Notes under the pieces: model-generated
What the model was told of the DNA's origin: nothing
What the model saw: only the letters and a program-made list of their open reading frames with translations
Databases searched by the model: none
Assembly (NCBI GenBank): GCA_021307315.1
Contig: JAJSPD010000033.1
Coordinates: 1-64,000, forward strand
From: Bisporella sp. PMI_857
Taxonomy: Eukaryota; Ascomycota; Leotiomycetes; Helotiales; Helotiaceae
Direction of reading: 5' to 3'
Length of the DNA: 64,000 nt
Program-made: the position numbers and the translations under genes
Shown here: positions 56,030-64,000 of the stretch, piece by piece
Layout of the letters: every line of letters begins with the position of its first letter
Position numbering within the stretch: position 1 is the stretch's first letter

Positions 56030-56956
56030 AAATCTTGGCAAAGAGCTGCAGCAACTAGGCCTAAAGTAGAAGGACAAAGTGCTGTTGTACTCCCCTAACC
56101 ATTTGTCCTTTGCTGCTGTCCTCTGGGGTGTCACCGCCGCTGGAGGTATTTCACCGGCCGCTCTCCCACAGCCTCGATTTATGGAAAGACGACGGCCCAG
56201 CATCTTATATTTAATGGATACCTAACAGTACCGCCCTGATGTGACCAGATCTAGAACTTGAATATCAACTACGAGACTCTAAGGCGAAATTTCTTCTAGC
56301 TGCCTCGGACAGCATTGCCGTCGCCATCCAGGCGGCATCCAAATTTGGCTTGCCTCTAGGGAATGTATTCATTTTTGGATCAGAACCTGGCCATGATCGA
56401 AACTATAGATATGTAGGCTTCAGAAAAAGAGGCGTGGTGTTCGTTGTCGGAGCTATCTGACCTTTGTTGACATCTACAGGATTACTTTTATGAATATTGC
56501 GCCGGTAAAGTTAGCAATGTGCCGCAAACTCAAAGGCTCTAGCCGGTCTAATCCGAAGCCTGTCTGCCTGATAACGAGTGGCAATGCATCTTTGGACCCT
56601 CCTACTGCGCGTCAATTCCAAGAGCTCTACCTACTGCCAGTGCATACGCAAAAAAGCGCTGGGATATGACGGAAACGACATGCGCGGTACTTGAGTTCGC
56701 GCCGGACGTCAAGGACTGTGGTAGATCGATTGGTTGGTTGAATCCTAATTGTAAGGCTAGGATTGCTTCCGTTCCAGGGAGAGAGTTGGCTCAGGCTCTA
56801 CTGGCGAGGAAGTGGGAGAACTATGGGCTTTAGGTCCAAATATCATGAAGGGGTACTGGAAGCGAGAGACAGCGGAAACAATCGTGATCAAAGATGGCCA
56901 GGGATGGTTGCGGACCGGCGATGTTGCTTTTAAATTGTGGACCGTATAGAGGTATC
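56030..56956 (+). pseudogene. Decayed 4-coumarate:CoA ligase-like (ANL) gene
   Basis: Fragments in several frames follow the order of adenylate-forming ligases: ELQQLGLK..DKVLLYSPNH and AAVLWGVTAAGG (about 56040-56155), YQLRDSKAKFLLAAS (56262-56310), the A5-type motif WDMTETTCAVLEFAPDVKDC (about 56660-56725), [13 protein letters not shown] (56728-56770), then [20 protein letters not shown] and [10 protein letters not shown] (56815-56932) and IVDRIE. Stops, frame changes and missing segments, including the P-loop, make it inactive. It sits beside a regulator and a P450. Confidence 0.8.
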
Positions 56957-57218
56957 ACATGGACCTTACAATATTACTTATTGTTGGTACAATTAGCTAG
57001 AGCAGATAGCTTATGGAGATTGTCACGGTTAGTACATAACCAGTTCGCGTGTGTTCCTTAATTTGGACTAAGCCCATGGCCTGGGAACCTGACTTAGCCG
57101 ACAGCTCTACCTCTTTTCCCCAGTTTAGTATTTTCGTAATTCATCTACAAACAGCTTTCACAAGCTCTTAGGTCTGTATTCAAAAATAAGTTGTAGCGCA
57201 TTCAAATGTCTTTTTAAT

Positions 57219-58418
57219 TTACAATCCAACTTCCATTTTCGCCCATTTTGTAGCTTCATCCCACTCGTTTCCGTATCCATTAAAGCTCCAACACAGCTCT
57301 TCCACAAGCTTTTTACCTGAAAATTTTGCCCACCACATTTCGTCTAATTTATCAAGAAGGACACCCCAGTGAACGAAAATCATTAGCGCTATCGGCGCTC
57401 TTTTTTGCAGTTCGTTTGCAAAATCCTTTCCTGCCATAGCCAGCCACGGTACTGCTGTAGCTTTATCTTTTTCGAAACATCTTTCGAGTTGTGTTATAGC
57501 ATGTTCGTAGGTCTCGTGTAGAGGGTTGGCAGCGCCAGTGACCGCGTTATTTAGCTTTCTAAGCCGCCTGATTGGAAGAGTCATTTCATCTTTTCTCTGA
57601 GGCTCAAATTTTGGACGGGAACTGAAAATTGCTTTACACGGGCCGCTATTAAGCCAGTGGCGGCTTATATTGACAACAGAGTTGATGCCATTAAGAAAGT
57701 CATACAGCAGCATGATGCTTTCTGTTAACGACTTTGTTGCGTCGTTATTCCCAGTAGAGAGGAAGGGAGAAACGATTGAGCATGCCATAGTCAATATCGA
57801 GGACACGAAAATGGCATCACAATTCGACTGCGTCACGTTGTGTAAAGCAGCGTGAAAAGAAGGAACCGCATTGTTCTGGTACTGTAGTGCTGCACCAACA
57901 TAGACGGCTGCAGACACCGGGTCGCTAGTCTCGCTTGCGATATGGAGAGACGTAAGTGCAAAAATAAAATCTGCGAGATATTCGTGCTTTAGCGCTTCTT
58001 TCACAACATGGCCGCGTAATAAATCAGCGTGATCAGCTGTAAAGCTGCAGCATGTTTTCGTGAACCAATAGTGCATTAGTTCAAGGTCTTTTTGTCGTGA
58101 TGATAAACAAAAAGGCGTGTTATTGAAACCTATCCCTACACTAAAGCATTGGTGCATATCTGGACCAATTCTTGGTGAATCTGTGGCAGAATGAACCGTG
58201 GGTAAACTGGATCCAAGAGATGCAGTACTCTCCTTAGTAGAGTTAGAGTCCATAACTAAACAAGAGCTTTGTGGTCGAGCTGGTCGCGAGTAGTGACATT
58301 CTGTGTTCCTGGTGGCGCAACTTTTACAGGTTGGCGCTGTTTCATCGCACTTAACGTGCCGTTTCTTGCATTGGTCACACCCAAATCTTGATTTCTTATG
58401 TATTCGTTTCGGTGCCAT
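57219..58418 (-). CDS. Zn2Cys6 transcription factor, paralogue 2
   Basis: This single-exon gene encodes 399 aa. The zinc cluster CDQCKKRHVKCDETAPTC..C......C begins at residue 14 or so, right after MAPKRIHKKSRFG. The regulatory domain shares long blocks with the paralogue at 50257-51423 (HEYLADFIFALTSLHIASET, VTQSNCDAIFVSSI, WGVLLDKLDEMWWAKFSGKK). The two are clear duplicates separated by about 6 kb and in the same orientation. An in-frame ATG lies 14 codons upstream, but the shared start favours 58418. It may control the adjacent P450, which is transcribed in the same direction. Targets are unknown. Confidence 0.87.
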   Translation of the reverse strand: MAPKRIHKKSRFGCDQCKKRHVKCDETAPTCKSCATRNTECHYSRPARPQSSCLVMDSNSTKESTASLGSSLPTVHSATDSPRIGPDMHQCFSVGIGFNNTPFCLSSRQKDLELMHYWFTKTCCSFTADHADLLRGHVVKEALKHEYLADFIFALTSLHIASETSDPVSAAVYVGAALQYQNNAVPSFHAALHNVTQSNCDAIFVSSILTMACSIVSPFLSTGNNDATKSLTESIMLLYDFLNGINSVVNISRHWLNSGPCKAIFSSRPKFEPQRKDEMTLPIRRLRKLNNAVTGAANPLHETYEHAITQLERCFEKDKATAVPWLAMAGKDFANELQKRAPIALMIFVHWGVLLDKLDEMWWAKFSGKKLVEELCWSFNGYGNEWDEATKWAKMEVGL

Positions 58419-59093
58419 AATTTGCTCGAATGACAAAAATTGTAAGGTGCTTATAATCAAGTTTGATGTCTTGCGAAAGTGGAATCATTAAGAGTCAACG
58501 CCAAGGGGACCGGCCCCGGAAACACCATTTTCCGACACAGCCTTCACGGCTTAGACAACAGCTTGGCATATTGGCCAAGCACGCCAAGCTCACAAGCATC
58601 ACCGTTTCTGGTATAATTGCCTGGGAGAGGACGCGTCCTTAAAGGCCAAGAAATACTTCGATAGAATATATATTAGTGCAAGGATTATAAGTTCGTGTAT
58701 CAAACTAATAGCTTGTAGCTTTGTAAAGTACTGTGGAATCACTCTACCCGTGGCAACACCACGTAATAACTACGTAGTTGCCTGTTGGGTTGAATGTGAT
58801 GTGATTCTTGAAGGTTGAATGAAGAGATAGGATATATGCCTCCCCTCTGAGTCATGTGACAGAGTCACATGACCCCCATTCAGTAACTAATCTATTCTAC
58901 AAGTATCGATACAAACAAGTACTTTCTATTTGTCACGGAGTAGATCAGAGCTGTGGAATAGTCAATCGGGTGAGCGAAGTGATTAATACTGTTGCAAAAT
59001 ACACGCTTGTAGAAGACAAAATAAGGGGAACGCTCAGGTCCCATACAGCTAGAATGCGCGCCAAGTGCACTATCTGTAGGAGGAAGGCTAAAC
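58419..59093. other. Upstream region of zinc-cluster paralogue 2
   Basis: Shares blocks with the leader of paralogue 1 (see 51424-51867). The rest up to the LTR holds no supported gene; an 80-codon plus frame at 58856-59098 is unrecognised. Confidence 0.4.
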
Positions 59094-59326
59094 TGTAACA
59101 ACTCAAGGCAATTAGGGATCTCGATCCGTAGATCTCAAGAAGAAGGGCTCAAAGGTATGAACGGCTATCAATTGTTATAATGAAGAGAGCAAGCTACATA
59201 TAGAAGAAGGGAAGGAAAGCAGCGCTTATATACAGGAGACTGCTAGAGGCCAGTGTAAGCGAGGGCCTGTGGTGTAGAGGCCGAGCCCTAAGGGGCCCTA
59301 AGCGAGATAGGGCCAGGGCCGTGACA
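59094..59326 (-). repeat. Solo LTR, family B
   Basis: A 233-bp sequence TGTAACAACTCAAGGCAATT...GGCCAGGGCCGTGACA is the inverted relative of 22310-22522. The flanks TAAAC and ATTGA do not match, so no target duplication remains. It ends 46 bp from the stop codon of the P450 and lies in its 3' region. Confidence 0.72.
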
Positions 59327-59371
59327 ATTGAAGCGCCTATAAAGCGCCTTTCCAGGCTCATAGACCGTGTA

Positions 59372-60986
59372 TTACGTTCTGACTACAGGTTTAAGCTTCA
59401 CCATCAATGGCGGTTTATCATACACCAAGAAAACCTTCTGACCCTTGTTCCAATCTCTGCTCTCCTCGCAAAGCTCCATATCAAAGTTCCAAATCATTTT
59501 CGTTAGAATAACCCTCATTTCGGCATATGCCAGATTTCTTCCTATACAATTCCTCGGCCCTACGGAAAATGGTTGTAGAACTTTCCTGTTGTCGTTTTCG
59601 AATTCTGCATCCCCTGTCCAGCGCTCAGGGATGAAGTCGTAGGGCCGCTTAAAATTGGAATGCGAGTGATATGCGCTCCAGTGATTAACTGCCACAGACG
59701 TGTTACCAGGGACGAATCGCCCAGCAATAATACATCCTTCTGGGGGGGTGACCCGTTGGAGACTCCCTGCCGACGCTGGGTAGATTCGAAGAGCCTCGTT
59801 GAGCACCGCCAGTTCGTAGTTGAGCCTGTTTACGCTAATCATTGTGATATCTGATTCGGTCCTAAAAGCTCCCCTAATTTCTGCTGTGAGTTTGGAAAGA
59901 ACCGGTGGATTGGCTAGAAGGTAGTATGTTACTCCAGATAGAAGTGTCGCTGTTGTTTCTGAGCCGGCAATGATTAGCACCACAGCTGTTGTTGTGAGCT
60001 CGTTGAAACTCATGCCCTGAGGAGTATTATAAAGTTTTTGCGCTTGTGACAAGCTGATGAGTATTAGTATTGTAAGTACAATAATATAGATGATTAACTA
60101 TGGTACGTACAAGTCGGGACGAGGGTCTGGTAGCTCCAAGCGCTTTTTGAGCTTTGCTGCAGTAATATCTCGATGCTGGATTTGTATTTTTTTGGAAGAA
60201 CTTGGCGCGAGGAAGAGTATGATTTTATCGAATGGATAGAATTTCACGGCGAGTCCGAGTATGTTAGCTGCTACGAGAAATCTGAAGAAGGTGGAAACCC
60301 AGAACTATGAGTGATTAGTACGGTCATAAGAATCATTGGCTTGGGAAAATACGTTGAGCTCGCAATTTTCTAAACAGTTGAAAGATTCTCCAAATGTCAG
60401 ATCACTTATGACATCAAAAGTGGTGAGGTTGTACCATTTGACCATATCGACAGGCTGTTCGCAATTCTCATGCAGCCTTTGTATAAGAAGGTCGAAGTAT
60501 TTTTTCATAATAGGTTCCTGGTCTCTCATCGCTTTTTCAGAGAACCCGGCAGACAAGTTTCGCCTCGAAAGGTGTAAGCCTCACACAACTATACTCGATC
60601 TTGGAAATATTTCCATACCTCATACGTGCATGCTCCTTATCGCTGGGCTCCATTAACAGGCCGTATGCGCCATTTGACGGAGGATTAAATTGACTGGAAT
60701 CCTTTTTCAGCTGCTCGTTTCGAGGTGCGGGTTTTCCGTAGATATCCTGCCATGCGTCGACGATGTATGATAATTCGTCAGGAGATATCCGTACAATGGG
60801 TCCATATTGCTCATGCAACTCGGAAATTCTGTACGACAAATTTCCAGTAATTTGGTGGTAGGCATTCGGCAGTCTGCTGATTGCCCACAGTGGTGGCCCT
60901 GGGTAGGCTGAGAGAGGATGAAAGTACACTCTGTAGAAGGCGAAGCAGACGAGGTAGAACAGAAACTGAAGGAGTATGGTCAGCAA
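59372..60986 (-). CDS. Cytochrome P450 monooxygenase
   Basis: Exons (descending) 60986-60619, 60563-60353, 60304-60111 and 60053-59372 give 484 aa. The introns of 55, 48 and 57 bp are phase 2, 0 and 2; the joins restore HARMRRNLSAGFSEKAMRDQ, CELN-FWVSTFFRF and RPDF-LSQAQKL. An N-terminal membrane anchor (LTILLQFLFYLVCFAFYRVY) is followed by the proline-rich hinge HPLSAYPGPP. The I-helix is IIAGSETTAT, the K-helix ExxR is NEALRIYP, and the heme loop FSVGPRNCIGRN places the Cys ligand near residue 428. The hinge and I-helix style fit the large fungal CYP65-like group (isotrichodermin hydroxylase relatives), but the substrate is unknown. ER-bound, it needs a reductase partner. Neighbours are a C6 regulator and a dead CoA-ligase. 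Confidence 0.9.
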
Positions 60987-62799
60987 GAACGCTTCCGGAT
61001 ATTAGCTCCGAAGGCTACCGCATAACAGCATTCATGAGCGGGATTGAGATAATCATCTTCCTGTACGACTCGCAAAGGCTCTTACACAACCGATAATTAA
61101 GCCAAGATAGGAAAGCCCACCCGAATTAGTGTCAATTAAAGCCATCATAGAGTAATAATGGAGGGAAAGGCGCAAGGCTTGAGCAAGAAAGTCAATACTG
61201 AATTAAGGTGTGAGGCAGAGATAACAGCTTAAGTTCGATACCTGTGGGAGTGGTGGGAACCGCCCCTATATATAATACGGAAAGGCGAAGAAAGTATGGT
61301 ACTGGCTAAATGCGACTACTAGGGTAGTAAGATCTAGCTTACGCAGATAAATATTTAAGCGGCCAATTAAAAAAAAAAGAAAGAGTGTGGTGGGAATGCC
61401 AAGCTATTCTGCTTCCGAGTCCCCGTACATTATGAAGGGCCGTTTTATCACAGGCTTTCATCATCTTGTCTTGGCGTGTCCACAATAGCCTGGTGGCGCC
61501 TCACTGCCTAGCTATCCTCGAAGGCGTAAGCGAGTCCGTAAACGAGAGCGAGCATGTGCACGTGGTACTAATTATATTATTTGTGTGTGGTTGCGAGGAG
61601 GGGTGAGGGTTGCGTCGAAACTAATGTGTCAACCTTCAATGTAGCGCATTCCGTGACCGAAACTATAACAAGTCGTATCCTCGGACATAAAGGCTAAAAT
61701 ATCTTTGAAGTATTTGCTTCAGCTAACATGGGACTATCTCTCCTACCACTGTTGCCATCAATCGACTTAATGTAGTGCGCAGATCCTGGGCCTGAGGATG
61801 CCACTTACGTATGTCGAGGTATCTCTGTTCAGCACACTCGTGACGGGGGCAACTTTCCACGAACGAGTAGGGTCAACAAGCGGACCCGTTAAACTGGGAA
61901 TTCTAGCTGGGAAGATTAGCACCACTATGATAATGCGTATCAACATCAAGACACTCAAAGTACCTTGGTGGGCATAATTAAGTCCAGGGAAAAGGCAAAA
62001 GTATAAAAGGAAAAGGAGCAATGCATATCGTTGTTACACATACCTCGTTCATGGTAAAGGTATACTGGTGGGACACAAACAGCTAGTCATATTGCATTAA
62101 TACCATAGGCAGTATAAGATTATCAGGGCAATAATTATTATATTATGCTATTAACCACACTATTAACCACACGGACACAAAAACGCAATCAGCGTCCCGA
62201 TTCCTAACAAGAGAACTAGAGAGGCGGTAGGGGATATTGAGGCGCGTGAACACTTTCCCTAAGATTTTCCTTCTTGGAGAGCAACTAGTTCTTCCGTGGA
62301 TATATAAAAAGGTCTAAATAATGGTGTCCTCTCTTCATTAAGTGGCATTTTATATATTCCCCGCCGCCTCCCTAGAGAACACATTCAGATATTCATAGCT
62401 CTCGTCGGGAATATTAAACAAAAGCCGAATTCGGGGCATAAAATAGATTAACTTTGCATGGCGTACGTTCCCCATTGTCAAATCCAGCGTAGTCCGAATT
62501 TACTAACAAGCGGGGAAGCGTGGAGCAACTAACTGCAGATACAGGTCTATGTCGTTGTTTGGTGGAATTTCACTCTAAGTGCTAGTTAAGGCGCGATGTT
62601 TCTCTAATTAGGCATTGTCAAATGAATTATTGCCTGTTATAACTGCAAAAATTAAAGTGCTTGGAAATATGGGAAACCAGCGGGGGTATTTAATATTGTC
62701 ATTTCTTACATATATAAACATCTACAGAAACTCGCCAAAAGGGCATTGCTCTCTCAACTATCGCTCTCAAGACATACATTGGCCGTGGAAACCACCAAT
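60987..62799. other. Intergenic region between P450 and LPMO
   Basis: No gene is supported. AT-rich and repeat-free by eye. It must contain the promoters of both divergent genes. Confidence 0.35.
62711..62718 (+). promoter_or_regulatory. TATA box of the LPMO gene
   Basis: TATATAAA stands 82 bp before the chosen start codon at 62800, with an A/C-rich leader between. The position suits a fungal core promoter. Confidence 0.5.
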
Positions 62800-63555
62800 A
62801 TGAAATTTGGCGTCTCTTTTCTTGCTCTGGTTGGGGTTTTTCTTCCGTCAACCAGCGCCCACTACACCTTCAGCCAGCTCGTTGTCAATGGCGCTATTGT
62901 CGGTAATGACTGGCAGTATATTCGCCAGCACCAACGTAGTTATATGCCCACCAAGGGTGCCGACATCCTCTCAAACGACTTCCGCTGCAACTTAGCAGCC
63001 GGAAGTGGTGCCAATACTCAGGTCTATGCCATCAAAGCAGGAGACAAAGTTGCTTTAAAACAAGCATATGGTGGCACCGGTATGGCACACCCAGGGCCAA
63101 CTCAAGTCTACATGTCTCGGGCCCCCAGTGGCAACGTAAAGACCTATGCTGGAGATGGCGACTGGTTCAAAGTCAAGCAGGGCCTTATTTGCACACCCGG
63201 TAACGCAGAGTCACTGCGGACTAGCGCTTGGTGCAATTGGTATAAGGATCGCATTGAGTTCACGGTACCGAGCAATCTTCCCGCTGGACAATACCTCATC
63301 CGCGCCGAACATATCGCCATCCACGGAGCACACGAGGGTAACGCGGAATTTTACTATGCCTGTGCTCAGGTAAGCATTACTTCCGGCAGTGCCTCATCGG
63401 TTCCTGGACCTACAGTCAAGATCCCCGGTGTTTATAAGACCTCCGATGCCGCTATCAACTTCAGCGTCTGGGGTAGCGCAACGTCATACCCTTATATCCC
63501 CGGACCCGCGGTTGTTTCTGGGGGCCAAACTGAAGGCAGCAGTTCAGGACGCTAA
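62800..63555 (+). CDS. AA9 lytic polysaccharide monooxygenase, secreted
   Basis: This single-exon gene encodes 251 aa. A signal peptide MKFGVSFLALVGVFLPSTSA is cut before HYTFSQ, so the mature protein starts with His1 of the copper histidine brace. The second brace His is in GMAHPGPTQVYMS (residue 97), and the axial tyrosine is in AEFYYACAQV (185). AEHIAIHGAHEGNAEFYYAC carries the secondary-sphere His and Gln. It cleaves cellulose or related glucans oxidatively in plant cell walls. No CBM1 or linker follows; the tail is Gly/Ser-rich and ends GGQTEGSSSGR. The ATG at 62800 is used because an upstream in-frame ATG (62746) would bury the signal peptide. Confidence 0.93.
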   Translation: MKFGVSFLALVGVFLPSTSAHYTFSQLVVNGAIVGNDWQYIRQHQRSYMPTKGADILSNDFRCNLAAGSGANTQVYAIKAGDKVALKQAYGGTGMAHPGPTQVYMSRAPSGNVKTYAGDGDWFKVKQGLICTPGNAESLRTSAWCNWYKDRIEFTVPSNLPAGQYLIRAEHIAIHGAHEGNAEFYYACAQVSITSGSASSVPGPTVKIPGVYKTSDAAINFSVWGSATSYPYIPGPAVVSGGQTEGSSSGR

Positions 63556-64000
63556 ATTTCGTGCAAACTGTCCTGCCTCCTCAAGAAATAGGGCCGAAGA
63601 TGCTAATTCAAGGCCCTTACCAGTTGGTGGGTAACAAAGCAGAAGCTAGTTAGGAGCACAAAATAAACAGTTCAGAATTTTGCACAGCTCAAGGGCTTAT
63701 GAGACATACCGTGAAAAACCATGTTCTCCTTGTTTTCTTTATCTGGAGGTGGTGGTTATAGCGGAATCACCTAAAACGACATTATTGTGACTTCCCAAAG
63801 TTTTTTCTTATGTCAAACGGCGTGTTGGAATAGTGTGGGAGGTGATAGGTACCAGTCGCAACTGGCCACTCTAGCCTAGGCTTCATCTCTCAGCATAGGT
63901 TGCGGCCATTAGCGTAGGCTACAAGACTCAACGTAGCTATATTCTGTAGTAAGTCTAGCAAATGGGCCGAATACCGTCTGCATGGCCAGCTAGTGCCGGC
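63556..64000. other. 3' region of LPMO gene, window end
   Basis: No gene or repeat is supported. It ends AT/GC-mixed without a recognisable feature. Confidence 0.3.

Noticed and set aside
58856..59098. 80-codon plus frame before the family-B LTR
   Set aside because: No recognisable domain, and it runs into the LTR; likely chance.

Overview
The window reads as nuclear DNA of a filamentous ascomycete (Pezizomycotina). It has short GT...AG introns (about 46-70 bp in most genes, one of 161 bp) with CTAAC/CTGAC-like branch points, HET-domain proteins, fungal NLR-type proteins, Zn2Cys6 regulators, an RTA1 membrane protein, an AA9 polysaccharide monooxygenase and fungal transposons (Tad-like LINE, Ty3/gypsy, Fot1/pogo). 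The class cannot be fixed from the sequence; Leotiomycetes is only a guess. No rRNA, tRNA or CRISPR was recognised.

Layout. (1) 1-6.9 kb: three Tad-like LINEs in head-to-tail order on the minus strand, joined at (TAA)n tails; the middle one has two intact ORFs. (2) 7.7-32.5 kb: an island of self/non-self recognition genes. It holds a very large PNP-NACHT-ankyrin-ZZ protein with 40 uninterrupted 99-bp repeats, a decayed NACHT-ankyrin relative, a decayed HET-TPR gene, an intact HET/NB-ARC/TPR gene with eight 126-bp repeats, and a HET gene. Another HET gene lies at 45.7 kb. (3) 27-37 kb: gene-poor DNA with solo LTRs, a 100-bp MITE with a 9-bp target duplication, a chromodomain-like ORF and a repeat pair that gives a filled and an empty LTR insertion site. 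(4) 38.3-41.7 kb: a divergent pair of Zn2Cys6 regulator and short-chain dehydrogenase. (5) 42.1-45.05 kb: a Ty3/gypsy pol relic containing three nested solo LTRs from three families. (6) 48.9-52.3 kb: two Fot1/pogo transposase relics, one split by a solo LTR, on either side of a Zn2Cys6 gene. (7) 53.3-61 kb: an RTA1-like gene, a decayed 4CL-like ligase, a second Zn2Cys6 gene paralogous to the first, and a four-exon cytochrome P450. (8) 62.8 kb: a secreted AA9 LPMO.

How it fits together. The HET and NLR genes carry the domain set known from fungal vegetative incompatibility: HET or PNP-UDP effector, NACHT or NB-ARC switch, and ANK or TPR sensor. The near-identical in-frame repeats suggest fast repeat exchange, and the adjacent pseudogenes suggest birth-and-death turnover in repeat-rich DNA. 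The P450, regulator and ligase relic may be remains of a small metabolic locus. All gene models with introns were spliced by eye using phase and domain continuity.
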